This document shows positions 44,475 to 54,178 of a stretch of 64,000 nt of DNA, piece after piece (the first letter of the stretch is position 1; each line of letters opens with the position of its first letter). This DNA comes from Thiobacillus sp. 63-78 (GTDB lineage: Bacteria; Pseudomonadota; Gammaproteobacteria; Burkholderiales; Thiobacillaceae). The DNA lies in the NCBI GenBank assembly GCA_001899765.1, contig MKWM01000073.1, positions 107,129 to 171,128 on the forward strand, written 5' to 3'. Under the pieces are notes generated by a model. That model worked only from the letters and a program-made list of their open reading frames with translations, did not search any database and was not told the origin of the DNA. A program made the position numbers and the translations under genes.

Positions 44475-44708
44475 CAGAAAGGTTTCCACTACAACATTCT
44501 GAGGCCTCTCTGAATGGGGCCATTTAGCGGTAATTCTAGCTAATGGTCGGTGTGCGATGCATGGCTGACCTTGGTGGCGCAGTGTGCCAACGGCGGCTCA
44601 GGCCGAACAAGAGACGGTCCGACACCTCAACCTGAACTTCCGCACCTGGCCGACAGCCGCCAACTAACGCCTGGCCTCGAAGCTTGAGTAATCCACGCTG
44701 CAAAAAGA

Positions 44709-44735
44709 AAGCGGCTCCACTTTCGCGAGCCGCTT
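44709..44735 (-). terminator. Intrinsic terminator of the corC operon
   Basis: A perfect 9-bp stem (AAGCGGCTC / GAGCCGCTT) with a 9-base loop. On the minus strand it is followed by TCTTTTTG. It lies 22 bases after the corC stop and probably ends transcription of the miaB-phoH-ybeY-corC run. Confidence 0.85.
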
Positions 44736-44756
44736 CAGACAATCCTTGCTTCAAAT

Positions 44757-45614
44757 CTAAACCAGCGGCAGCTGCGTGTGCTCTTCCGCCGGCAAACGCG
44801 TCACGCGTACCGCGTGCAGACGGCGGCTGTCCGCGCGCAGGATGCTGAACTGGAAACCGTCGAAGCTGACTGATTCGCCGCGTTTGGGCAGATGGCCGAA
44901 ACGCGAGACGACGAGACCGCCGACGGTATCGAATTCCTCGTCGGAGAAATGTGCGCCCAGTACCTGGTTGAAATCCCCGATTTCGGTGCCCGCCTTCACG
45001 CGGAAGGTGTCCTCCTTCTCGCGGATGATGTAGTCCTCGGTCTCGTCGAAGTCGTATTCGTCCTCGATGTCGCCGACGATCTGTTCGAGCACATCCTCGA
45101 TCGTCACCAGTCCGGCGACGCCGCCGTACTCGTCGACGACGATGGCGATGTGATTGCGATTGGAGCGGAATTCCTTCAACAGCACATTGAGCCGTTTCGA
45201 TTCCGGAATGAACACGGCAGGACGCAACATGCCGCGGATATCGCTGTCGGATTCGGCATAGTGCCGCAACAGATCCTTCGCCAGCAGGATGCCGATGACG
45301 TCGTCGCGGTTCTTGTCGATGACCGGGAAGCGCGAGTGCGCGGTTTCGATGACGTAGGGAATGAACACATCGGGCGCATCGTTGATGTCGACGAATTCCA
45401 TCTGCGCGCGCGGGATCATGATTTCGCCAACCCGCATTTCGGACACCTGCAGCACACCCTCGATCATCGCCAGGGCATCGGCATCCATCAGACTGTTTTC
45501 GTAGGCGCCGTGCAGCAGTTCGATCAACTGCTCGCGGTCTTCGGGTTCGCGCATCAGCCAGTGGGAGATGCGCTCGAGCAGGCTCGGTTTTGGGGGACTA
45601 CTGTCGGACTCCAT
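44757..45614 (-). CDS. corC: CorC/HlyC family CBS-domain protein
   Basis: A 285-residue cytoplasmic protein with two CBS domains (about 65-185; MIPRAQMEFVDI and IAIVVDEYGGVAGLVTIEDVLEQIVGDIEDEYD) and a C-terminal CorC_HlyC transporter-associated domain (about 200-275). It lacks the membrane DUF21 domain, as in CorC. Implicated in magnesium/cobalt efflux. It follows ybeY by 5 bases, the order found in many proteobacteria. Confidence 0.93.
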   Translation of the reverse strand: MESDSSPPKPSLLERISHWLMREPEDREQLIELLHGAYENSLMDADALAMIEGVLQVSEMRVGEIMIPRAQMEFVDINDAPDVFIPYVIETAHSRFPVIDKNRDDVIGILLAKDLLRHYAESDSDIRGMLRPAVFIPESKRLNVLLKEFRSNRNHIAIVVDEYGGVAGLVTIEDVLEQIVGDIEDEYDFDETEDYIIREKEDTFRVKAGTEIGDFNQVLGAHFSDEEFDTVGGLVVSRFGHLPKRGESVSFDGFQFSILRADSRRLHAVRVTRLPAEEHTQLPLV

Positions 45615-45619
45615 TTTCG

Positions 45620-46087
45620 TCAGGAAAAATAAGGATTGGGGATGCGAAACCGTTTCAGTATAGCGGCTTCGCGCGCTTCCATGATAGCCGCGTCCGCCGG
45701 CTCGACATGGTCGTAGCCCTGCAGGTGGAGCACGCCATGGACGGTCATGTGGGCATAGTGATGCTGCAGCGGCTTGCCCTGTTCGCGCGCCTCGCGTTCG
45801 ACCACCGGCGCGCAGATCACCACGTCGCCGCCGAGCACCCGGGCGCCTGATGGGTTTACAGGCAGCTCGCCGTATTCGAAGCTCAGCACGTTGGGCACGT
45901 AGCCCTTGTCGCGGTAGTCCCGGTTGAGCGACTGCGCCTCTGCGGCGTCGACGATGCGCACGGTGATCTCGGCGGCGTGTTCCAGCGCGGCGGCAACCCA
46001 GCGGCGGATCTGCGCACGGCCCGGCAGGTTGACGGCGGTGCAGGCAAATTGCACCGCCAGCCGTAATTCGGGGTCAGGGCCGGCCAT
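45620..46087 (-). CDS. ybeY: Endoribonuclease YbeY
   Basis: A 155-residue zinc-dependent RNase for 16S rRNA 3' maturation and ribosome quality control. The metal site HGVLHLQGYDH (His117, His121, His127) is intact. PNVLSFEYGE and LGGDVVICAPVV are conserved. The start overlaps the 3' end of phoH by 14 bases. Confidence 0.96.
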   Translation of the reverse strand: MAGPDPELRLAVQFACTAVNLPGRAQIRRWVAAALEHAAEITVRIVDAAEAQSLNRDYRDKGYVPNVLSFEYGELPVNPSGARVLGGDVVICAPVVEREAREQGKPLQHHYAHMTVHGVLHLQGYDHVEPADAAIMEAREAAILKRFRIPNPYFS

Positions 46088-47030
46088 CGGAGTCCGCCCG
46101 GTGCGCGGCGTAGGCCTCGACGATACGGCCGACCAGCGGATGGCGCACCACGTCTTCGGACTGGAAATGGGTGAAGGCGATGCCGCGCACCTCGCTCAAC
46201 ACCACGGCCGCATCCGTCAGCCCGGATTTCACGTGCTTGGGCAGGTCGATCTGCGTCGGATCCCCGGTCACCACCGCGCGTGCGCCGAACCCGATGCGGG
46301 TCAGGAACATCTGCATCTGCTCGGAGGTCGTGTTCTGTGCCTCGTCGAGAATGATGAAGGCATGATTGAGCGTGCGGCCCCGCATGAAGGCGAGCGGCGC
46401 GACTTCGATGGCATGGCGTTCGATCAGGCGGGTGACCTTGTCGAATCCCATCAGATCGTAAAGCGCGTCATACAGCGGGCGCAGATAGGGATCGACCTTC
46501 TGCGTCAGGTCGCCCGGCAGGAAGCCGAGCCGTTCGCCGGCTTCGACCGCCGGCCGCGTCAGCACCAGGCGCTTGACCTGCTCGCGCTCCAGCGCATCGA
46601 CCGCGCACGCCACGGCGAGATAGGTTTTGCCGGTGCCGGCCGGACCGATGCCGAAGGTGATGTCGTGACTGCGGATCTGCTCGATGTACTCGCCCTGACG
46701 CGGGGTGCGCGCGCGCAGATCGGCGCGGCGGGTGCGCAGTGCCGGGCCTTCCTCGTCGAGGCGGCCGCGCGTCAGTTCGACCAGCCCGAGCTGGATATCG
46801 TCGAGCGAAAGTTCATCGTGCGCGCGGTTATAGAAATGTTCGATCGCCTGCGCGCTCTTCTCGGCCTGCGCCGCATCGCCGCCAAATCTGAAACTCGATC
46901 CACGGCGGCCGATGGTGACATCGAACGCCGCTTCGATCTGTCGCAGGTTCTCGTCCAGCGGGCCGCACAGATTGGCCAGCCGCCGGTTGTCTTCCGGCGC
47001 CAGGCGCAGTTCAACGATATCGGTTTTCAA
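46074..47030 (-). CDS. phoH: PhoH-like ATPase
   Basis: A 318-residue PhoH/YbeZ ATPase. After an N-terminal KH-like region come [24 protein letters not shown] (Walker A) and [41 protein letters not shown] (Walker B and sensor). It works with YbeY in RNA metabolism. The start is TTG at 47030, overlapping the miaB stop, because starting there gives the family N-terminus ([14 protein letters not shown]). A rare TTG start implies modest, coupled translation. Confidence 0.93.
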   Translation of the reverse strand: MKTDIVELRLAPEDNRRLANLCGPLDENLRQIEAAFDVTIGRRGSSFRFGGDAAQAEKSAQAIEHFYNRAHDELSLDDIQLGLVELTRGRLDEEGPALRTRRADLRARTPRQGEYIEQIRSHDITFGIGPAGTGKTYLAVACAVDALEREQVKRLVLTRPAVEAGERLGFLPGDLTQKVDPYLRPLYDALYDLMGFDKVTRLIERHAIEVAPLAFMRGRTLNHAFIILDEAQNTTSEQMQMFLTRIGFGARAVVTGDPTQIDLPKHVKSGLTDAAVVLSEVRGIAFTHFQSEDVVRHPLVGRIVEAYAAHRADSDGRP

Positions 47031-48367
47031 ATGGTTTCGTTCCTGGTGATCGCCACTTCGCCGCGCAGGCTGTGCGGATAGGCTTCGGTGATGACGACGT
47101 CGACGAACTGGCCGATCAGGCGCGGCTGGCCGGCGAAGTTGACGATGCGGTTGTTGTCGGTGCGGCCGGCGAGTTCTTCGGCATTCTTGCGGGCGCGGCC
47201 TTCGACCAGCACGCGCTGGACGGTGCCGACCATGGCGCGACTGACCCCCTGCGCCTGCGCCTCGATCTGCGCCTGCAGGGTCATCAGGCGCTGCGTTTTC
47301 AGTTCGGCGGGCACATCGTCGGGATAGTCCGACGCCGGCGTGCCGGGGCGTTTGCTGTAGATGAAAGAGAAGCTGGCGTCGAAGTCGAGCTCGCGGATCA
47401 GCTTCATGGTCGCGTCGAAGTCGGCGCCGGTTTCGCCTGGAAAACCGACGATGAAATCCGACGACAGGCACAGGTCGGGCCGCTGATCCCGGAGTTTCCT
47501 GATGGTGGATTTGTATTCCAGTACCGTGTGGCCGCGCTTCATCGCGGCCAGCACGCGATCGGAACCCGACTGCACCGGCAGATGCAGGTGCGACACCAGC
47601 TTGGGCAGCTTGCCGTAGCAGTCGATCAGGCGTTGCGTCATCTCGCGCGGGTGGCTGGTCGTGTAACGAATTCGCTCAATGCCGGGAATCTCGTGCACCA
47701 TTTCCAGCAGGAAGGCGAAGTCGGCGCTGCCACCGTCGTGCAGCGCGCCCTGCCAGGCATTGACGTTCTGCCCCAGGAGCGTGACTTCCTTCACCCCGCG
47801 CCCGGCAAGATCCGCCACCTCGGCGATGACGTCGTCGAACGGCCGAGAGACTTCCTCGCCGCGCGTGTAGGGCACGACGCAGAAGGTGCAGTACTTGGAA
47901 CAGCCTTCCATGATCGACACGAAAGCCGACGCGCCTTCGACGCGCGCGGGCGGCAGATGATCGAATTTCTCGATCTCGGGAAAGCTGATATCGATCTGGG
48001 CACGGCCGGTCTCGCGCTTCTTCGCAATCAGCTCGGGCAGACGATGCAGCGTCTGGGGGCCGAATACCACGTCGACAAAGGGCGCGCGCGTCACGATCGC
48101 CGCGCCCTCCTGCGAGGCCACGCAGCCGCCGACGCCGATGATGAGATGAGGGTTCGCCAGCTTCAGATGACGGACCCGGCCGAGATCGTGGAACACCTTT
48201 TCCTGCGCCTTTTCACGCACCGAGCAGGTATTGAACAGAATCACGTCGGCATCGTCCGGCGTGGACGTCGGGACCAGGCCTTCGGTGACGTTGAGCACAT
48301 CGGCCATCTTGTCCGAGTCGTACTCGTTCATCTGGCAGCCGAACGTTTTGATGTAGAGCTTTTTCAT
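47027..48367 (-). CDS. miaB: tRNA-2-methylthio-N6-dimethylallyladenosine synthase
   Basis: A 446-residue radical-SAM methylthiotransferase modifying A37 of tRNAs reading UNN codons. The N-terminal cluster cysteines are in [23 protein letters not shown] and GVGGCVASQ; the radical-SAM motif is [20 protein letters not shown] domain ends the protein. It is the first gene of the miaB-phoH-ybeY-corC operon. Confidence 0.97.
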   Translation of the reverse strand: MKKLYIKTFGCQMNEYDSDKMADVLNVTEGLVPTSTPDDADVILFNTCSVREKAQEKVFHDLGRVRHLKLANPHLIIGVGGCVASQEGAAIVTRAPFVDVVFGPQTLHRLPELIAKKRETGRAQIDISFPEIEKFDHLPPARVEGASAFVSIMEGCSKYCTFCVVPYTRGEEVSRPFDDVIAEVADLAGRGVKEVTLLGQNVNAWQGALHDGGSADFAFLLEMVHEIPGIERIRYTTSHPREMTQRLIDCYGKLPKLVSHLHLPVQSGSDRVLAAMKRGHTVLEYKSTIRKLRDQRPDLCLSSDFIVGFPGETGADFDATMKLIRELDFDASFSFIYSKRPGTPASDYPDDVPAELKTQRLMTLQAQIEAQAQGVSRAMVGTVQRVLVEGRARKNAEELAGRTDNNRIVNFAGQPRLIGQFVDVVITEAYPHSLRGEVAITRNETI

Positions 48368-48446
48368 GGGAATGCCGGAGCAGTGAATAGACTGGGGGCG
48401 GGAATTTCGTTTCGGCCAGGCGCTGCGCGGCAGCGAACGGGAAGCC

Positions 48447-48520
48447 TGGTGGGCGGAGGAGGATCAAACCCCGATCTTCGCATGGCGAACGCGGCGCGCG
48501 CTCCTGCCCGGGTTCCTCCG
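48447..48520 (-). other. tRNA-like relic upstream of miaB
   Basis: On the minus strand the segment ends GGGGTTTGATCC...CCGCCCACCA, which resembles a T-arm and a 3' CCA end. GAGCGC and GTTCGCCATGCGAA resemble D-arm and anticodon-arm pieces. But no consistent cloverleaf can be drawn: the anticodon loop is too short, the T-stem has mismatches, and the acceptor strands do not pair as expected. It may be a degenerated tRNA or chance similarity. Confidence 0.2.
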
Positions 48521-48538
48521 ACAGGACGGATTATAACT

Positions 48539-48901
48539 TTAGCGTTGCCGCGCGGGAAGCGGAGCAAACAGAGTGGGCAGATTGGGCAGCATCCGCGCAG
48601 CGAACCAGCCTGACAGGACGCCGAGGGTATTGGCCAGGGCATCGAATACGTCGGGATCGCGATCCGGGGTGAGGCCTTGCAGCAGCTCGATGGCGGCGCC
48701 GAGCAGCACGACCGCCAGGGCGAGCCGCCAGCGCCGGTGGACGACGATCTGCGCCCACCAGAACATCAGCACGGCGTAGCCGGCCAGGTGCACGATCTTG
48801 TCGCCGTGGCCGCTTTCGTGCAGCACGGGCGGCGTCAGCGACAGCACCAGGGCGGCGGCCACGCCGAGCCAGCCGGCCGCCCTCCACAGGCGGGCGATCA
48901 T
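48539..48901 (-). CDS. VanZ-like membrane protein
   Basis: A 120-residue protein with about four hydrophobic segments and the VanZ-like motif [16 protein letters not shown] followed by [32 protein letters not shown]. The role of such short VanZ-like proteins is unknown. The start ATG overlaps the lgt stop (ATGA). Confidence 0.85.
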   Translation of the reverse strand: MIARLWRAAGWLGVAAALVLSLTPPVLHESGHGDKIVHLAGYAVLMFWWAQIVVHRRWRLALAVVLLGAAIELLQGLTPDRDPDVFDALANTLGVLSGWFAARMLPNLPTLFAPLPARQR

Positions 48902-49677
48902 GCGCGCCGCAGCGACCAGCGCAGCATGACGAGGCCGGCGACGATCATCGGCAGCGAGAGCCACTGCCCCATCGAGAGGCCGAACTGGAGCAGGCCGAGA
49001 AAGCTGTCGGGCTCGCGCGTGAATTCGACGAGAAAGCGCAGGCTGCCGTAACCGATCAGAAACACGCCGGAGACGGCACCGGCCGGGCGCGGCTTCGCCG
49101 AGTAGAGCCACAGGATGACGAACAGCAGCAGGCCCTCGCCGGCAAGCTCGTAAAGCTGCGAGGGATGGCGCGCGATACCGTCGCCCGCCTGCGGAAAGAT
49201 CATGCCCCACGGCAGGTTGGTGGTGCGTCCCCACAGTTCGCCGTTGATGAAGTTGCCGAGTCGGCCGGCGGCGAGGCCCAGCGGCACCAGCGGCGCGATG
49301 AAGTCGGTGACGGCGAGCCAGCGCAGCTTGTAGCGGTGCGCGAACAGCGCCATCGCGATGATGACGCCGAGGAAGCCACCGTGAAAGCTCATGCCGCCTT
49401 CCCAGACCTTGAAGATGTCGAGCGGATGGGCCAGATAATCGCCGGGCTTGTAGAACAGCACGTAGCCGAGCCGGCCGCCAAGGATGACGCCGAGCACGCC
49501 GTAGAACAGCACGTCGTCGAGCATTCTGGCGTTCCAGCCGGTCCACGGCCGGTGCGCGATGCACCAGCGCCCGAGCAGGATGACCTGGACGAAGGCGACG
49601 AGATACATGAGGCCGTACCAGTGGATGGCAACGGGTCCGAGCTGCAGGGCGACGGGATCGAATTGTGGGGCGAGCAT
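48898..49677 (-). CDS. lgt: Prolipoprotein diacylglyceryl transferase
   Basis: A 259-residue inner-membrane enzyme that attaches diacylglycerol to the lipobox cysteine. [39 protein letters not shown], and the signature [14 protein letters not shown] are all present. Start ATG 49677 fits the family N-terminus; 29 upstream codons are open. Divergent from ilvD. Confidence 0.96.
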   Translation of the reverse strand: MLAPQFDPVALQLGPVAIHWYGLMYLVAFVQVILLGRWCIAHRPWTGWNARMLDDVLFYGVLGVILGGRLGYVLFYKPGDYLAHPLDIFKVWEGGMSFHGGFLGVIIAMALFAHRYKLRWLAVTDFIAPLVPLGLAAGRLGNFINGELWGRTTNLPWGMIFPQAGDGIARHPSQLYELAGEGLLLFVILWLYSAKPRPAGAVSGVFLIGYGSLRFLVEFTREPDSFLGLLQFGLSMGQWLSLPMIVAGLVMLRWSLRRA

Positions 49678-49762
49678 GAGGGAGGGATTCAGGGATCGGG
49701 ATTCGGGGAGGCCAAAGCGTGGGTAAAATGACGGCTGATTATAGATTGCCTGAGTGACCATC

Positions 49763-52540
49763 ATGCCCGACTATCGTTCCTGGACCACCACCCGCGGCCG
49801 CAACATGGCGGGAGCGCGTGCGCTGTGGCGCGCCACCGGCATGAAGGATGCCGACTTCAGCAAGCCCATTATCGCGATCGCCAACTCGTTCACCCAGTTC
49901 GTGCCGGGGCATGTACACCTGAAGGACATGGGCCAACTGGTCGCCCGCGAGATCGAGGCAGCGGGCGGCGTGGCCAAGGAATTCAATACCATCGCGGTGG
50001 ACGACGGCATCGCCATGGGCCATGGCGGCATGCTGTACAGCCTGCCGAGCCGCGACCTCATCGCCGACTCGGTCGAATACATGGTCAACGCCCACTGCGC
50101 CGACGCGCTGGTGTGCATTTCCAACTGCGACAAGATCACCCCGGGGATGCTCAACGCCGCGCTGCGGCTGAATGTCCCGACCGTGTTCGTCTCCGGCGGG
50201 CCGATGGAAGCCGGCAAGGTGGTGTGGGAATCCAAAACCATCAAGCTCGACCTGGTCGATGCCATGGTGTCGGCGGCCGACGCCAAGTTCAGCGACGACA
50301 AGGTCAATGAGCTGGAGCGCTCGGCCTGCCCGACCTGCGGCTCGTGCTCAGGCATGTTCACCGCCAACTCGATGAACTGCCTGACCGAGGCGCTGGGACT
50401 TTCGCTGCCGGGCAACGGCTCGCTGCTGGCGACCCACGCCGACCGCAGAAACCTGTTCCTCGCCGCCGGCCGCCTGATCGTGAAGAACGCACGGCGCTAT
50501 TACGAGGACGGCGACACCCGCGTGCTGCCGCGCGCGATTGCCAGCTTCGACGCCTTCGAGAACGCCATCGCGCTCGACATCGCGATGGGCGGTTCGACCA
50601 ACACCGTGCTGCACCTGCTGGCCGCCGCGCACGAGGCCGGAGTCGATTTCACGATGCAGGATATCGACCGCATGAGCCGCCGCGTGCCGCATCTGTCCAA
50701 GGTCGCGCCGTCGATCCAGACCTACCACATGGAAGACGTGCACCGCGCCGGCGGCGTCATGGCCATATTGGGCGAGCTCGAACGCGGCGGGCTGATTCAC
50801 CGCAACGTGCCGACCGTGCTGATGAAATCGCTCGGCGAGCAGATCGACGTCTACGACATCCGCCGCACCCAGGACAAGGATGTGAAAGACTATTTCCGCG
50901 CCGCGCCCGGCGGCGTGCCGACGCAGACCGCGTTCTCGCAGGATCGCCGCTTCGCCAGGCTCGACGACGACCGCGCCAACGGCTGCATCCATGACCTCGA
51001 ACACGCCTATTCGAAGGAAGGCGGGCTGGCGGTGCTGTACGGCAACCTCGCGCTGGACGGCTGCATCGTCAAGACGGCGGGCGTGGACGAAAGCATCTGG
51101 AAATTCTCCGGCCCGGCACGCGTGTTCGAATCGCAGGACGCGACGGTGGAAGCCATTCTCGGCGGCCACATCCAGCCCGGCGACGTCGTGGTGATCCGCT
51201 ACGAAGGCCCGCGCGGCGGTCCCGGCATGCAGGAAATGCTCTACCCGACCTCGTACCTGAAATCGAAGGGCCTCGGCGCGGCGTGTGCGCTCATCACCGA
51301 CGGCCGCTTCTCCGGCGGCACGTCGGGGCTGTCGATCGGCCACGCCTCGCCGGAAGCGGCCGAGGGCGGCGCCATCGGCCTGATCGAGGAAGGCGATACC
51401 ATCGAGATCGACATCCCCAGGCGCACGATCAACGTCGCGCTAAGCGATGCCGAACTCGACCGCCGCCGCGCCGCGATGGACGCGAAAGGCGCGCAGGCCT
51501 GGAGGCCGGTCAATCGGGTGCGCGAAGTATCGGCCGCGCTGCGGGCCTACGCGGCGATGGCCACCAGTGCGGCGTTTGGCGCCGTGCGCGACGTCAGCCT
51601 GGTCGAGCATCCGACCGAAGCGCAGGCGCACGCCGATCCGCTGGCGCGCTTTGTCATTCCGGGCCAGTTGAGTTTCCGTACCGGTGCGGGAGGGCTGACC
51701 TACGCCGACATCGACAACCATGATGGCCGCGCGACGATCTGCCTGCAGGGCGCGCACGTAGTGAGCTTTCGCCCCAAGTCGCAACAGGAACCGGTGGTGT
51801 GGGTGTCCGATGCCGCCCGATTCGCGCCGGGCAAATCCATCCGCGGCGGTGCGCCGGTGTGCTGGCCGTGGTTCGGCGCGCACGCCAGCGAGGCGTCGTT
51901 CCCCGCGCACGGTTTCGCGCGCACCGTGCCGTGGACCGTGACCGGCAGCCGCAAACGCAACGACGCCCGCACCGAGATCACCTTGCAGTTGGCGGACAAC
52001 GAACAGACCCGCGCGCAGTGGCCGCATGCCACGCGGCTGTCGTTGACGGTCATCGTCGGCGACAAGCTGGAGATGCATCTGGTGACGACCAATACGGGCG
52101 ATGTGCCGATCCAGATCGGCGAAGCGCTGCACACCTATTTCCACATCAGCGACATCGGCAGCGTGAAAATCGCCGGGCTGGAAGGCGCGACGTACCACGA
52201 CAAGGTCGACCACTTCGCCACCCGGAAACAAAACGGCGCCATCGGCTTCGACGGCGAAGTCGACCGCGTCTACGTCAATACGCCGGCCGATTGCGTGATC
52301 GAGGATGCAGGCCTCAAGCGCCGCATCCGCATCGCCAAGACCGGTTCGCAATCCACCGTCGTGTGGACGCCGTGGACGGAAAAAGCCGGGAAGATGGGCG
52401 ACATGGGCCGCGGCAAATCCGGCGCCGGCTGGCGCGAAATGGTCTGCGTCGAGTCGGCCAACGCGATGGACAACGTCGTCACCGTCGCGCCGGGCGAGAC
52501 GCATATGCTGGCGGTGACGTACAGCGTCGAGGCTTTGTAA
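49763..52540 (+). CDS. ilvD: Dihydroxy-acid dehydratase fused to a hexose-6-phosphate mutarotase domain
   Basis: A single 925-residue open frame. Residues 1 to about 612 are a full IlvD (Ile/Val/CoA synthesis), with [10 protein letters not shown] and [18 protein letters not shown] as cluster-binding regions, [20 protein letters not shown] and [19 protein letters not shown]. After about 10-20 linker residues the frame continues into a complete aldose-1-epimerase-like domain of the YeaD group (about 635-925: [56 protein letters not shown]). No stop codon and no ATG occur near the junction. Start ATG 49763 is preferred to a GTG three codons earlier. A real fusion seems likely, but a lost stop cannot be excluded. 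Confidence 0.88.
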   Translation: MPDYRSWTTTRGRNMAGARALWRATGMKDADFSKPIIAIANSFTQFVPGHVHLKDMGQLVAREIEAAGGVAKEFNTIAVDDGIAMGHGGMLYSLPSRDLIADSVEYMVNAHCADALVCISNCDKITPGMLNAALRLNVPTVFVSGGPMEAGKVVWESKTIKLDLVDAMVSAADAKFSDDKVNELERSACPTCGSCSGMFTANSMNCLTEALGLSLPGNGSLLATHADRRNLFLAAGRLIVKNARRYYEDGDTRVLPRAIASFDAFENAIALDIAMGGSTNTVLHLLAAAHEAGVDFTMQDIDRMSRRVPHLSKVAPSIQTYHMEDVHRAGGVMAILGELERGGLIHRNVPTVLMKSLGEQIDVYDIRRTQDKDVKDYFRAAPGGVPTQTAFSQDRRFARLDDDRANGCIHDLEHAYSKEGGLAVLYGNLALDGCIVKTAGVDESIWKFSGPARVFESQDATVEAILGGHIQPGDVVVIRYEGPRGGPGMQEMLYPTSYLKSKGLGAACALITDGRFSGGTSGLSIGHASPEAAEGGAIGLIEEGDTIEIDIPRRTINVALSDAELDRRRAAMDAKGAQAWRPVNRVREVSAALRAYAAMATSAAFGAVRDVSLVEHPTEAQAHADPLARFVIPGQLSFRTGAGGLTYADIDNHDGRATICLQGAHVVSFRPKSQQEPVVWVSDAARFAPGKSIRGGAPVCWPWFGAHASEASFPAHGFARTVPWTVTGSRKRNDARTEITLQLADNEQTRAQWPHATRLSLTVIVGDKLEMHLVTTNTGDVPIQIGEALHTYFHISDIGSVKIAGLEGATYHDKVDHFATRKQNGAIGFDGEVDRVYVNTPADCVIEDAGLKRRIRIAKTGSQSTVVWTPWTEKAGKMGDMGRGKSGAGWREMVCVESANAMDNVVTVAPGETHMLAVTYSVEAL

Positions 52541-52546
52541 TTCTTA

Positions 52547-52647
52547 ATCCGCGAATACCCGCAGGGCATATAAGGACGCGAAAGAAAACCCAAAGGACCA
52601 GATAAGCTCGATGAATTTCTTCGCGTCCCTTCGCGTACTTCGCGGAT
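52547..52647. repeat. Nested inverted-repeat element after ilvD
   Basis: Outer arms ATCCGCGAA and TTCGCGGAT flank inner arms GACGCGAA and TTCGCGTC, with the right half being a run of TTCGCG units. The element fills most of the gap to the parA gene. It resembles dispersed Proteobacterial intergenic repeats and could form a long hairpin. Confidence 0.6.
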
Positions 52648-52672
52648 AAATGTTTTTAGTCAGGGAGAAATC

Positions 52673-53278
52673 ATGCGCGTGATTCTGGTGGCCAACCCCA
52701 AGGGCGGCAGCGGCAAGACGACGCTATCGATCAACCTGGCCGGCTATCTGGCGTCAAGGAATGAACGCGTGGCGATGCTCGATCTCGACCGGCAGAAGTC
52801 CGCGACCCAATGGCTGGCGATGCGCGATGCCAGCTTGCCGGCGATCGATCTGATGCACGAAGGACAGAAGGCGGTCAGCGACTGGCTGGTGATCGATTCG
52901 CCCGCGGGACTGCATGGCAAGAACCTGGTGCGTGCGCTGAAGCTGGCGCACAAGGTGGTGGTCCCGATCGCACCGTCTTTATTCGACATTCGCGCCAGCC
53001 AGGATTTTCTCGCCGCGTTGCATACCGAAAAAGCGACGCGCAAGGGGCATGCCCTCGTCGGCGTGGTGGGGATGCGGGCCGACCCGCGCACCCGCGCCGG
53101 CGTCACGCTGGAGCAGTTCATGGCACAGCAGGACCTGCCGGTACTCGCGTATCTGCGCAACACCCAGCATTACGTCAACGCCGCGTTCGAGGGCAAGAGC
53201 CTGTTCGACCTGCCGCACCACGTCGCCGAGCGCGACATGGAGCAATGGCGGGGGCTGATCGACTGGCTGGTGGCCTGA
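52673..53278 (+). CDS. ParA-family ATPase
   Basis: A 201-residue deviant-Walker ATPase: ILVANPKGGSGKTTLSINLAGYLA (with the ParA-type KGGxGKT), then a DLDRQKSATQWLAMR switch and DWLVIDSPAGL. It lacks a helix-turn-helix and a ParB partner nearby, so it is an orphan ParA/MinD-like protein, perhaps positioning a cellular cargo rather than a chromosome. AGGGAGAA precedes the ATG. Confidence 0.87.
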   Translation: MRVILVANPKGGSGKTTLSINLAGYLASRNERVAMLDLDRQKSATQWLAMRDASLPAIDLMHEGQKAVSDWLVIDSPAGLHGKNLVRALKLAHKVVVPIAPSLFDIRASQDFLAALHTEKATRKGHALVGVVGMRADPRTRAGVTLEQFMAQQDLPVLAYLRNTQHYVNAAFEGKSLFDLPHHVAERDMEQWRGLIDWLVA

Positions 53279-53284
53279 GTCGCT

Positions 53285-53509
53285 TTTCTCCTCGCCCGCT
53301 CGCGGGCGAGCACTCTGAAGGGTATCAAAGCGCCTCGCGCGCCCAAACCGCCCTCACCCCAACCCTCTCCCGCAAGCGGGCGAGCACCCTGAAGGGCATA
53401 AAGGAGCAAACGATGCACTGCGTGCGCCCAAACCGCCCTCACCCCAACCCTCTCCCGCAAGCGGGCGAGGGAGCAAACGATGCACTGCGTGCGCCCAAAC
53501 CGATTAATG
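53285..53509. repeat. Array of tandem hairpin-forming repeats
   Basis: At least two 46-base copies starting GCGCCCAAACCGCCCTCACC at 53339 and 53424 (period 85 bases), plus a degenerate copy near 53285-53345. Each includes CTCCCGCAAGCGGGCGAG, a hairpin. The sequence GAGCAAACGATGCACTGCGT also recurs. This is not a CRISPR: the units contain the palindrome and spacers are also repeated. A relative occurs at 60885. Confidence 0.75.
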
Positions 53510-53510
53510 A

Positions 53511-54089
53511 TCAATGCGCGGTCGGTTTCATCAGATTGACCACGTGAGGCTTGACCACGCTTTTGGTCGACGAGCACGAGCCGTCTTCCGACACGCCGAG
53601 CTGGCGTTCGGCTTCATTCAGCAGGTTGATCACGTCGACGTAGAACTTATCGTTCGCCATCATGCGCGCGGTACGGCCGCCTTCGTTGGCGACGAGGACA
53701 TTGGCGCCGGCATTGATCAGCCACTCCACCACCGACGCGTCGCCGCCGCCGGCGGCCAGCATCAGCGGGGTGATGCCGAAGAAGATGCGCTCGTCGAGCG
53801 AGGCGCCGGCGTCAGCCAGTATTTCGACGACCTCGACATAGCCGTGGTCGGTCTCATCGTTGTAGGCGGCCCGGGCAAGCGCCGTCCAGCCCGACGGCGC
53901 CTTGGCGTTGACGTCGGCGCCGGCGGCCAGCAGCACCTGAACCGCGGCCACATGGCCGCCGTGTGCCGCGTGCATCAACGCGGTTTCGCCGGCCTCGTCG
54001 ACCATGGCGGGATCGGCGCCGGCTTCGAGCTGTGCTTTGATTTGGGCGGAATCGCCCGAGCGGGCGGCATCGAATAGTGCCTGGGACAT
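53511..54089 (-). CDS. Ankyrin-repeat protein
   Basis: A 192-residue protein built from about four ankyrin repeats: LFDAARSGDSAQIKAQLEAGADP, ETALMHAAHGGHVAAVQVLLAAGADVNAK, TALARAAYNDETDHGYVEVVEILADAGASLDE and ITPLMLAAGGGDASVVEWLINAGANV. A shorter C-terminal extension has two adjacent serine-rich turns (DGSCSSTKS). No signal peptide. Ankyrin repeats mediate protein binding; the partner is unknown. Confidence 0.9.
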   Translation of the reverse strand: MSQALFDAARSGDSAQIKAQLEAGADPAMVDEAGETALMHAAHGGHVAAVQVLLAAGADVNAKAPSGWTALARAAYNDETDHGYVEVVEILADAGASLDERIFFGITPLMLAAGGGDASVVEWLINAGANVLVANEGGRTARMMANDKFYVDVINLLNEAERQLGVSEDGSCSSTKSVVKPHVVNLMKPTAH

Positions 54090-54178
54090 GTTGAGCTCCT
54101 GCTTGGTGTGGGGGATTGCAATAAGCGTACAATTGTTGACTTATTTAATCAACTATTAATCTGCAAGGTTCCGCCGCC

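Noticed and set aside
44536..44754. A small minus-strand gene between the adhesin-E-like gene and corC
   Set aside because: It covers the corC terminator hairpin and has no family similarity or good ribosome-binding site. The remaining part of this gap (44475-44708) shows nothing recognisable.
53285..53509. A CRISPR array
   Set aside because: The repeated units are palindromic and unequal, the would-be spacers are themselves repeated, there are too few units and no cas genes are present.
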